Shown here: positions 1 to 11,600 of the stretch, in pieces
Numbering within the stretch: position 1 is the stretch's first letter
Layout: every line of letters begins with the position of its first letter
From: Toxotes chatareus
Lineage: Eukaryota; Chordata; Actinopteri; Toxotidae
Length of the DNA: 64,000 nt
Assembly: GCA_016801885.1 (NCBI GenBank)
Contig: CM028895.1
Location: 5,170,001-5,234,000 of the forward strand
Direction of reading: 5' to 3'
Notes under the pieces: model-generated
What the model was told of the DNA's origin: nothing
What the model saw: the letters and a program-made list of their open reading frames with translations, nothing else
The model's database searches: none
Made by a program: the position numbers and the translations under genes

Positions 1-409
1 CCAGGAGTACTTGCGTGACCTGGCTGAGCGCCACACCACCAGCACACCCATCGACCCCTCTGGAAAGTTTCCTTTCATCTCACTGGCCCACAAGAAAAAA
101 GAGAAGAGCCGGCCGTATGGAGGGGCAGAGCTGCGAAGCCTTGGGGCGGTGACCTGGCTGGTCCACGCTGAGGATCACGGGACTGGAGGGGAACTGGAGG
201 CTCTTCTGTCCATTTCCAATGACTTTCTCATCCTGTTGGACCAAGAGGCCAAGGCTGTGGTGTTCAACTGTGCCACTAAGGACGTGATTGGCTGGACGCT
301 GAGCAGCCCTGCGTCTTTGCGGATTTTCTATGAGCGAGGAGAAAGCGTGTCTCTGAGGAGTATCAGTAACAACACCGAGGATTTCAAAGAGGTGGTCAAA
401 CGTCTAGAG
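1..409 (+). CDS. sipa1l1: sipa1l1 exon A: end of RapGAP region and RapGAP-PDZ linker
   Basis: The reading frame begins at base 2 and is open from the window edge, so the 5' end of this exon is unseen. It encodes QEYLRDLAERH, then a linker with GKFPFISLAHKKKEKS and IGWTLSSP, the region that follows the catalytic RapGAP domain in SIPA1L1. The exon ends after codon GAG at 409 in phase 0. The donor GTTAGA is weak at +3. Reading through the donor reaches a stop at 506-508. Confidence 0.88.
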
Positions 410-1256
410 GTTAGAAGACGCACACACCAATACATTACATGTGTGATTATTTTCATAATTATATTAATCATTTGTGAAATCATTACCGAAAGAGCAGAAA
501 TAATGTAGTTTGGTCTCTGTTATCACATGGGTGGCGCTACTCATACTGCAAAACTGAACCAGGTGGTAGTGAGAGCCCTCTGGATAAGACAAAAGCTAAA
601 AGTGACAAACATTCATTCATGTAGAGCAGGCGAGTACTGAGAAACCAGATCAATGGATTGAAACGCTGTTGGCTGCCATTGATCATTTACCTGGCCCACT
701 CACAGTCTCTCCTACTATTCATTGTTGGCTGTCAGTCTGCCAGAATGACAACGTTTTTGTGTCTACATGCCAAAGCTGTTGTCTCATTACTGGTCTCAGC
801 TTATTGAGGGAGTTTCAGAAACACCTCTGGACAACATGCTCCTAATGGCTCATACACCTACACATACAGTGAAGTGGTGCTAGCTCTTCCTTAGCTGTTT
901 CCATGGAAACTGGTTAGGGGAAAAAAAAAAAAGGTGTTTTCTTATGTAATCATCAGTGCTTGAGAATACATTCACTTCCCCAGCCTCTTCCGACCTTCAA
1001 ACTGTGTGTGTGTGTGTGTGTGTGATGGTTTTTATCATGTGTTTATATAACCTGGATTGAGTCCACCATCTTTGATTTGCTCACATGCATACAAACATAC
1101 TTGAACAAACACACATCGTTATTTGGCTCAGGACTCAGGAGTGTATCGCTTTCATGTTGCATTTTATGCATCTGGCGTTAATCTTCAATCATTTGGAATA
1201 CCTTGGTGCCAGAGAGAGGAAGGGAAGTGGCCTTGGGCCTCCCGCTTTTTGGAACT

Positions 1257-1288
<32 letters not shown>

Positions 1289-4200
1289 ATGCTCCTCCTT
1301 TTGCTCTCCTTTTTCCTCTTCCTTGCTCTTTATCTTTCTCTTTTTTCCTGTACTCTCTACCTCTCCCACGCACACATTCAGAAACATCAGAGAGCATCAT
1401 AACAATTCCTATCAGGTTCCACTCTGCAGCATGATTTATTCACGCTTCCCTCTGAAGTTTGGCTTCTATAGAGCTTTTGCTAACGCCCTGTTCAGATGGA
1501 GAAATGCAGGGCGTCACTGGAGGGGGAGAGGGGGAGAGGGGGAGGGATGAGTTGTGACCAGCCACGATGGAAAAAGTAGTTGAGACTGAGGATTGTTTTC
1601 ACCAGACCCTTTGTCAACTCTTTGGTTGCCCTTTGCAGTTTGACAACTGATGAGGGCTGTGTCTCCTTAAAACCGTAACTATTTTCAACTCTTTTACCTG
1701 ACAGTCTTTGCAGTGCTCCACCATGCTGCCTGAATGCTAAGAGTCACATCCTTCCATGAAAAAACATGGAGTTCAAAAGCATTTCTCCTAAGCGACGCAC
1801 CTCTGTCTGAACACAGCCTAAAGTGTCACAGCAAGAAGCACACCTGCTTTCATTTCTGTCATCTGTCAAGTATGCGCACGCATGTGTGCGCCCATCTAGT
1901 AAAAGGTGTGCCACTTACGCTGAAGCACTAATTCATCTTTATTTATGGCCATAAATCTCTTAGGGTTGTTTAAAAAAAGCCTCTTCTTCAGCTTTAAAGA
2001 GGAACCATGTGTACATATGCACTGTACATGTACACACACCTGCACACATGCAGACCTTGACGTTTGCAGGCTAATAATCCCTTCGATTGTCCTTTTAGTC
2101 TATTAAAAGTTGTCCAAACAACCTATTGTACACGTAAAGGTAGCATTTGGTGGTTTTTACTAAAGTTGTGGAAGATAAGATGAATTTGCCTTAATTTTTC
2201 TTTCTCTCTTTTCTTTCCTTTTTTTACTGTCTCCCTCTTTCTGTTCCTTTTTTGGCCCTTTTTTCGTCATCTCTCTTGGCGTCATTACTGTCACTCCTTC
2301 TCTCATACTCTCATTATGCACCTCTCTGCTCTCTTCCGATGTCCAGTTCCTGACTAAGGGCTGTGAGACATCAGAGATGACGCTTCGTCGAAATGGCCTG
2401 GGGCAGCTTGGCTTCCACGTGAACTATGAAGGCATCGTGGCAGAGGTATCTCACAGAACATAACCCTCATTTTCTTCTGAAAATGTTCTCTAAAACAGTC
2501 TTCTTCACTGGGGTAGCACATGTTTACATCGAAACATGTGAATAAGCTTCATTTGCCTTAGTCTGCTTATTAATGTGATGAATCTGTGCTTGTATTTGCT
2601 TTTTGGTTGAATGGGTTCCCTTTCTGTATCTTAAAGTGTTAACTGGTTTTGAAAGGAGACTAGAAAGGACTCTGAATTTTCCCTATCATCGATGAGAAAT
2701 GTGCAGCATCTACAGCTCTCAAGGCTTATTCGAGAAATCCTTACATAATTGCTCTCCCTCGTTTTAGACATGTGATTGAATCACACAGTGTAGCCGCCAG
2801 GCTGTGGCTGTAATTTGTTTGCATGCTTTGTTGTATAATGTCTCATATTTTATGTGCCTTTGTGCAAAATGTCCAAATACACAGAGACTAAAAGACATTT
2901 TTCCTCTGTTAATCACAGTCACACAATAACTAAAACAAGTTTATTTGTGTTTTTCAATGGAGAAAACCTCCTGGATCGCATATGTGGACACTGTGACGCT
3001 CTATCTCGGATATTACTGTTTGGAGAATTATTAATCTTACCACTGTAGTTGTAATGCAATCAAACTTTGTTACTACTAGGTGGAGCCTTACGGCTACGCC
3101 TGGCAGGCAGGATTGCGGCAGGGAAGCCGACTGGTAGAAATCTGCAAAGTTGCTGTGGCGACACTGACCCATGAGCAGATGATTGACCTCCTTCGGACTT
3201 CAGTGACAGTGCGTGTTGTTATTATCCCACCACATGATGACGCCACTCCACGCAGGTAGGCGGGATGGGAGATGTTTGAATGCCATCATTTGTTCCCTTG
3301 AAATGCTTATGCTAGCCACTTGTTTAATAAATTACTGTAATGGACAGTCAGATGTCAAATTGCCGTCATCAGGAAACACAGTATTTTAACAGACAATCAT
3401 TTTTTAAACTTTTTTAATCCCTGTCTGGACAGGAGAACTGAGTGAACCCTGCCTGACAGAGAGAGACAAACAAATACTTAAACTAAATTTCCTTCCTCCC
3501 TCTCTACAGAGGCTGTTCGGAGCTCTATCGGATGCCTGTGTCAGAATACAAGAGCAGCAGCAGCGATAGCGGCTCATTCGAATACAAGTTCCCCTTCCGT
3601 AGCAACAACAACAAATGGCAGAGGACGTCCAGCAGCCCTCAGCAGTCACTGACCGCCTCGCCTCAGCCCCACACGCCCAACCGGGCCATCAGCCTGGGCA
3701 GCTCTGTGGGGAAGACCCTGTCAGCTGAGAGGCTGGAGAGGGGTGCAGTCATCCCACGCAGCGTCAGCAGTGATGGTCGACCCCTGGACACCAAAAGGTT
3801 AAAACCTGTCACTTTTTTGAATATGGATCTGTGGAAAATCACATTTGTATCAGGGGGAGTGTGGGAAAGGTTTCCAAACGAGAGTTCAGACTGGAAAATA
3901 TGGATTTTAGAGGCCAGAACTCTGGCAGCTGGTGAAGTAATCATTGAGTCATTGGTATTTTGGCAGTTTTCTTTTTTCATGTGAAATTATAAATATCTGC
4001 ACCTTCTATTTTCGACCTTAACACTCAGGTAAAATGGGATTCTGCAAGTTAGAGTATCAACTAAGCACATAAAAAGCAGCTTTTTGGTCTGTCGCTGATT
4101 TTTAGAGCAGAAACTTTTAAGACATTCTTTTCATTCAGACCATGTGGGAACTACATGCCACAAAGCTGCAATCAATGGAATTTCCTCTAAAGGAAATTTT

Positions 4201-5602
4201 GCTTTTACAGCGCTTTGTTTTGTTTATCATCTTCCTTTACTTCCTCCATTTCCATGTGCCTGTAAATCTTGACAGTTCCTGTCTGTATGCGTGTTTGTAT
4301 GCGTGCCAGGATGTCTCCGGGCAGTGAAAGCTACAGCCTGGCCTCGTCCCTGGCACTGGGTCGTTCCCCTCACAATCGAAGCTCTCCAAGCAACTTGTCT
4401 TGTTCCAGTGAAGCCTCTGGAAGCTCTGCTCACTGGAGACAGAAGTCCATGCCTGAGCAGTAAGGAAGAGGAGGGAGAGAGAGACTGAGAGACTGTGTTT
4501 GTCTGTGCCTGGGCTTGTTTCTGAGTATTTTTATATGCAAATTACAATGCATCATATCAAAACAGCAAAATTTAATTTCCCTCGGCATCACAAAAACGTT
4601 TAGTGCAGCCTTGAGGGACTTATTTTGTGATTTCCTGTTTTTGTTTCTTTTTTTAGGTAATTATTAACCATAGAAAATTTTTAATACATTTTATAATGTC
4701 ACTGTCACTGTCACTGTGAATTTACGATTTAGGAGTTGATCCATTGTAATGCAGTCGTATTTGTCAGTTCTCATATTTTGAAAGAACTGGACTCATCTCA
4801 TGATGCTATTTTCAGAGTTGTTCTTGACATTTAACAAGCTGACTTATTCATTTCAACCCAAAGACTTAAACATACATAATTGATCTTTTATTATTTGCAC
4901 TGTAGCAAAAGTTGGCTTGAAATATATTAATTTGACCGTTGTATCAGTGTATGACAGTGTAGCAGAGTGAGGTGCTAGCACTTATGTCTTTGTCTCTGAT
5001 AAATGTCTTTTATTACTTCCACCCACTACAGCCTGTGGGAAAATCTATTATGTTTCAAACCCTGTTATTCTGTCATTTCTCTGCATTTGTAATAAGTGGA
5101 ATCATGCACCAAGCTGATTTTAAAAAGTATTCTTTTTGATTCTACGCGTGTGTGCTCATTTGCCAGGTTTGCGGGCAACCGCCATTCTCCAATGTCTGCA
5201 GAGAGACGTGAGGTGGTCGGAGAGGGCGGGTCCAGTGGAAAATCCACTCCTAATTGGTCAAGAATGGAGGAAGGAGGAGGAGCAGAACGAGGGTCTACAG
5301 GTGAATATACCTTGTGGTGAAAGAACAAATATTAATACAGTAAACTTGATGAGAAAGGGTGGCTCAGTGGCTTAATTTTGTAAGTAGATTCTTTCTTTCA
5401 GAAATGAAACGTATTTACTCATTCTGGTTTTATACACATCAGTCTGTGGTTGTGTGTGTATGCGTTTTATGTGTTCTTTTATACGGGAGGAAAGTGAGGA
5501 CTCTTGACTCCTGAATAGCGAGGGAGGGAGGGACAGCACAGGAAAGAATTCATCCATATTTATCCATATCCATTTAAAACCTTTGAGATGACAGGTATCC
5601 AG

Positions 5603-5639
<37 letters not shown>

Positions 5640-8600
5640 TGTGCGCCTCCTCATCTGCCAGTGACATTTCTTTTGCAGCAGCTCCTTCCAGGGCTGAGAT
5701 ACCAACTCTGACAGCATCCACACTGCCTCTAAACAGCACTTCTCTTCTCCTTCTTTTCCCCTTGTCCCCCTCTTTCTCCTCCTACTCAGCTAGCTGTGAA
5801 TTATATTGCCTTCACAGAGAAGGTCTTAATGTCTCTGCAAACAGACAGAAAAGGTGGGAAGATAATGAGACAAACAGAAATAGAAAAGAGGAAATTATTG
5901 GAATTGGATGGGGGGGGGGGGGTTGATTTCAATTACAAGAAATGTCCTTTTCTCTTGTCACTTTTCTCTCTTTCTTAAAAAGGAGAAAGAGAAAGGGGGG
6001 AAATTCCTTTCTTTCCTGTCAAGTTGGCCAAACAGCTCTCTGTGTGCCTTTCCCTCGCTCCCTCTCTCCCTCCAGTCTGTTATTCACTCTCTCCACTGCC
6101 GCTAATGTTTGCCTCTCATTCGTCTTATTATGCGCTTGTACGCTGGCTTTCATTTAATTATGAGTATTCTCCCATGCGCTGTTTTGGGGAGTTTTCTTCT
6201 TGTTTTCCAGCTTGGTCTGCGAAAGCCACAAAGACTACATGCTCCGCTACTGCTCCTCTGGTTCCCAGCAGGATGTCGCTTTGGTTGATTGTTGACGGGC
6301 CTACTTCAACCTGTTTCTGACCGTCACAATCACAGAGAAAAGCTCTGCTCTTTCATTTTGTGGTTGTTTGTAGCACTTATGTCTTTATTGGTCAGGGTGG
6401 AACAATGCGTGCCGGGCCAACTCAGCCTAAGTCAGCCAAGTGTCCAGCCCTACACAGTCCACTTTGCTGTCTCTGTGGTTTAGGGTTCTGTCCTTTCCTC
6501 TTCCTCCCAGTTTTACCCCCTTGACCCTCTAGTCTTCAGCAATGATGATGTGGCTATGCTTTGTCCAGAAATAACACAAGTCATGCAGAGGGCAGAATAC
6601 TCTCTTTTGCTTTTTTGTCTCTGCATTCTTGACAAACACAAGCAAGACATTAACTTAGACCTTAATGGACCCTATATGGGGTTTTGCATTAATGTAATTA
6701 TTACATCAAGTTTTAGAAAAACTCTGTCTTGTACTTGTTCAGCAACTTTTAACTACCGCAACAGTTTTTTTAAGCCTAAGTTCTTGAAAAATCATGCTTT
6801 TGTTTTGTTATGAAATGGCAGGGTTTTAATACCAAGACATCCGGTCGACCAGTCACCTCTAACAACTCTTAAGACACAAAACAATATATCACACAAAAGT
6901 TTGTAGTCTCATATAGTGCGCTTATATATGCACAGGCGCTCAAACAAGCGAGCATGCACACGTGCAACCATCTCTAATTAGTGCAGAGAGCCCTGTGGGC
7001 CGCTGTGCAGAGAAAACTATGCAGAGTAATGAATATTCTGAGATATGAGTCTCTTCACTACATTACTAGATTCAGCCCAGCAGATGTTGTGATACCTCCC
7101 TTAGCTTTCCCTCTCATGGTGCTGTGGTCATTAGCTGCCTACTCTGCATGTCTTGTTGCATAACATCTAGACAATTACACAACAGTCCCATTTATACCCT
7201 GAGTTTTGCTTCAGGACACATACACACATTCCCTCACATGGCACAGCTTGCCCAGGAAAAACAAAGCCAGCAGACGCCGTCTGGGGACACATTTCCTTTT
7301 GATGCATGATGCTTTTGATGACAAGTGACCTGGGCTTTTGTTCATGGACACAGCAGAGGCAAAATGAAAACAGCGTCAGCGTTATGAGCCTCCTGGAAGC
7401 ATGCGCGCTGTAGTAGCAAAATACACATAAATGAGCAGAGAGGGGAACAACTTCTCTGTTGAATCATCAACAAGTCATCTGTTTGCACCGCAGGGTCTAT
7501 GCATGGGTTTGTCACCAACCACAGCTGTGTGTATTTATTGCAGAGGCCCCAGTCTCCAAGTCTGGTCAAGGCTACTCTGGAGCCCCCCGTATCCAGAGGC
7601 AAGAGCAGGTCATCCACCTGTCCCCGAAGAAGGGCAGCCAGGTTTGACTTCACACCTGTCTTATCCGATTTACATCTGCCACCAGAACTGACAGTACAGA
7701 TGAAATGTTCCCTAACCTCTGTCTTTCTAAAGTTTTGGGAACAGATGGTTTGTTTTTTTTGTTTTTTTAATGGACCTCTGAATCTGTTAGCATACAGTTT
7801 AAAGTTAGCTTTATTAGCATTCTGTTAGAGTAGTTTTATGATGATGTGGTCACCAAATAAAAAAACACAAATGAAAAATGTTTTTCACTAACATGGAACT
7901 GTCATTTTCTCTCGCTCTTCCACTTTCTGTTTGTTCCGGCAGTCGGACGGCCCTTACTCTGGTCACTCCAGCAGTAACACTCTGTCCAGCACAGCTTCCA
8001 GCGGGGGCCACAGCGACAGTGATAAATGGTATGAACTGGGAGCAGGTGGAGGCTCCAGCGGTGACCAGGGTGACACAGAGCCCAATGGCCTGGGAGGAGG
8101 AGGTTATCTCCAGGGGGCGTCAGCTGACAGTGGCATTGACACCAGCTCTTACGGAGCCCCACACCACGCCCACCCACACTCTCATCATGGCAGCACCACC
8201 TCCCTGCTGGCCCCCAGTGGAAGCAGAGAGAGCAGGGAGCGGTCAGCGTCTCCGTGGCACAGCCCCACCGAGGGAGGACGCAGGATGCTGGAGAGGTCGC
8301 CTGCTGCCGCTGAGTCCCCAGGCCCTCCAGGGGAAAGGAGCCTGGATGGGACGGGCCGAAGCCCACCTACTCATCTCCTGGTTAGAGATAGCAGCACCTA
8401 CAGTCTGAGTGATGCTGGATCACACTCAAGGTATGTCTTTGTGCTGTCTTGTGATTTTCCTGTGTGTGTGTGTGAGAGAGAGAGGGAGGAGGAGTTAGTT
8501 CTGCAAACTGCAAAACTTTGAGCTACAGTATACAACTTTATCCTTTTAAGGGAGTGGTTCCAAATCTGGGGGCGGGACCACCTAAGGAGTTGCAAGATAA

Positions 8601-11600
8601 ATCAGAGGGTTAGCAATATGATTAACAAGTAATTTTATTACTTCTGGGAAAATTCTGGATAGTTTTATGTCCTCACAACTTTAAAAACTTTTCATATGAA
8701 ACAGTCTGAGGTGGGATTCAGTCTTTGGTTGAACCGAGACATTGCAGGCAGAGGTTGCTTGCTGTTAAGGGTTACATGCCAAAAGATTGTGAACCAGTGC
8801 TTTAAATGAACCCTGTGGAGTTTTCCTAGAAACCAAAATAAGTTAGGTTCACATTCAGTTTTCCTCACCAAAGCCCAATGTATCACTGAGCCCTGACAAA
8901 CACAGTTAGCCAACTTCTTGCTCAAACTGTTTACTCCAAATGAAACACAGTCTAGCCTGAGGCGTAGGTAATCAGCATCTGAAGCTGATGGCAAACACAA
9001 TCAATGTGCCGTTTTAGATAAACAAATATAGGATATTCAGTCTTTAGTGGGTCTTTTGTGCTGCCGATTTAACTGATTTCAGTTTTGTCATTTGTCATCT
9101 CAGTATTTGCATCACCTCTGCAACATGTTTCCAGTTCTCATTATCCAAGCCAATATTTCTTCGCCCGAGAAGAAATATTGGACGCTAGAGCAGCTCCCTC
9201 TCAACGATTCTTTCCTGGAAACCAAGCACAGGAGTAATTTTAACTCGCTCTTATCTTTCCACATTAGGCCTCAGGAAATGTGGAACATGTGTCCAACTTT
9301 TCACAGCTGAACTGGTGTCTAGAGCTGAGAGAACTCCAGCGTACCACTCTTCCTGTTTGAGCAAGTCTTAATTTGCCCGTTCATCTAGAGTTACAGTTCA
9401 TGACCAGGGCATAGTCTGTCCAGCATTTCAAGCTTCATTTGTGTTCTGTCGTAGTGCGAGCATTGCTGCAGAGATACCGTTGTATAGTTTTCCATCTATA
9501 ACTCAATAAAATATGTCTTCCCTGGGAATTCCTACATGATCAGAATGTTTAATTATCTGCTAAGCTTTTCATTAATGCTTTACCCAAGACCAGAATTGAT
9601 TCTTAAGGGGCGAAAAAGTTATATTCTCTTCTCTAAACAGTATAGAGAACCTGTCATTGCCTTAAGGTGGATTATGACATAGCTTGCGTACATATCTTAC
9701 ATCTGTGTCTTCACTTATGTTTTTTATGGTTCCTCGACATGATGACTAACACCTCTTACCTTCCTCTCTCTGTTTCTTCCTCCGTCCATCAGCGCCAGGC
9801 ACTCCGGCCACAGTTCCCCCAGAGAAGAGTCATCATCTTCGGCCACCTCTCCTTCATCCCAGTCCTCGGTGTCCCCTGGGCCCAAGAGCTTCTACCCCCG
9901 CCAGGGAGCTCAGTCCAAGTATCTGATTGGCTGGAGGAAGCCAGGCTCCACCATCAATTCTGTCGACTTTGGAGACACACGCAAGTAAGGATTGGCGAAG
10001 AAAATAAAGTAGGACACAATACAACAGGGTTCTGAATTGTAGTTCCAAGTCTAAGAGTGGATTTGAATATATAGCTCAGTGAAGTGATGTGGTTTTGTTG
10101 ACGTTTACCACAGGGCTTCATGAGAAGTAAGTGACGTGGTCCTTTATCACTGCTGTATTTTTGTACAGCCAAGGACCTCCTGGGTTGAGGTGTCCTTCTG
10201 TAAACCTTGTAGGGAATGGACACATGAACACGACCGGTGGTACAATATAATTCACATATATTCACAATCACAATCACATTCAATCAGTACTACATTTTAT
10301 AAAGTTCAAAATGCTGCATTTATGTAGAGACTGTGTCACAGGTGATACTGGAACCTTGTAGTCTTCATTTTGCCGTCAGACTGCAGGACGCTTTTCTTCT
10401 GCGTCTCTAAATGTATACTGCGGTGACAGAACTCAACATTACTAGCTTTACAATGATAGTATTTATTGCAGGGCTGCTTTGTGAGACTGCATTTGATTCC
10501 ATTATGTGTCCACCCACTGTACTTTCCTAGTGATGCATTTTTGTTGTGATAACATGTGTACTACTTGATTACCCCCTTGTGGCTAAAGAGAGTATTACAC
10601 TAAAGGACTCACTGATGTTGTACATGAATACAGTTGGCAGGTGAAAAGCTCTGCTGAATGTTGTTAAAGCTGAATGACCACATACATTTATTACTTATTC
10701 ACGTTTATATTTAACCACATTTATATTTAAATACAGGGACAACACATTATTTAATTGCCTGGCTGTGTGTCTGTGTGTGTTTAGGAAGTCTCCAGGGGAA
10801 GGTGGAGTAGAGGTTGTTCCAACCCCTGCTGCCAGGCCCTCTCTTCGGGATATGCACTCGCCCCAGCCTCATGCCAAATCTACTATGGAGGAAGATGTGA
10901 AGAGGCACAGTGCCCCGGACAGCCCCCCACCACCGCGCAGACATAAGGAAAAGGTACTTCTGCAGCACATATGTATTGATCCTTAATTGGATCATTAAAC
11001 TTCTGACACTTTTCCCCTCAAAGAAACCTTTGTGATGGGAGGCTTTCACTTGGAAGCCTCAGTAAGTTACTTCCTTATCACTTCCACCTGTATTTCCTGT
11101 GCAGCATGGCCAGAAATCACCACCAGGCCAGCCTCTCAGCCGCCGTCGCTCACTCCACCGTACCCTGTCAGATGAGAGCATCTATCGCGGACAGCGCCTT
11201 CCCTCCCTGAGCGACTCAGTGGCTGAACCGGCGCTCGGCGCTGATGTTCTCTTCAGCTGCTCCACCCTCCCACGATCACCCACCACCCGCGGTGTGCCGC
11301 TTCGACGGCCTTCCTATAAGCTAGGTGTCAAACTCCATGGTAAGAGACTGGGAGACGGCTGTAGAAATATTGCAGGTAGAGGTTTATATCACAGCTGGAG
11401 GTCAATCACTTCACTTCTCACAGCTGTGCAACTTGAAATTGGAGTTAAAACTGTAATCCCCACAGGAAGATATGTTTTAGGTGCTTCTATCTTTTTTTAG
11501 TTCTTCATGTTATGTGGCCTGATTGTGATATATCTGATTTGGCTAAAGCTTCAGATGTGTATCTGCTGCCCCCTTTTGATAGGAAATACATAAAATTAAT

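Larger units (their letters stand above)
410..2346 (+). other. sipa1l1: sipa1l1 intron after exon A
   Basis: About 1.9 kb of intron without any supported exon. It holds a (TG)11 run at 1003-1024, a (TC)13 run at 1263-1288 and a G-quadruplex-type GGGGGAGA repeat at 1522-1546. A long pyrimidine-rich stretch from about 2195 leads to the acceptor TCCAG at 2346. Short open frames at 1085-1550 are shadows of the TC run. Confidence 0.75.
5301..7543 (+). other. sipa1l1: sipa1l1 intron after exon F
   Basis: 2.2 kb. It holds a (GT)16 run at 5605-5636, a (G)13 run at 5910-5922 and pyrimidine-rich patches. In mammalian SIPA1L1 extra coding sequence (with a GPQDF motif) lies between the SGKSTP box and the HLSP box. 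I could not find a counterpart here. Confidence 0.7.

Noticed and set aside
1085..1550. Overlapping open frames around 1.1-1.5 kb
   Set aside because: They read through a TC microsatellite inside an intron and show only Leu/Ser repeats.
7902..8366. 154-codon - strand open frame opposite sipa1l1 exon H
   Set aside because: Shadow of the GC-rich coding exon on +, with no domain of its own.
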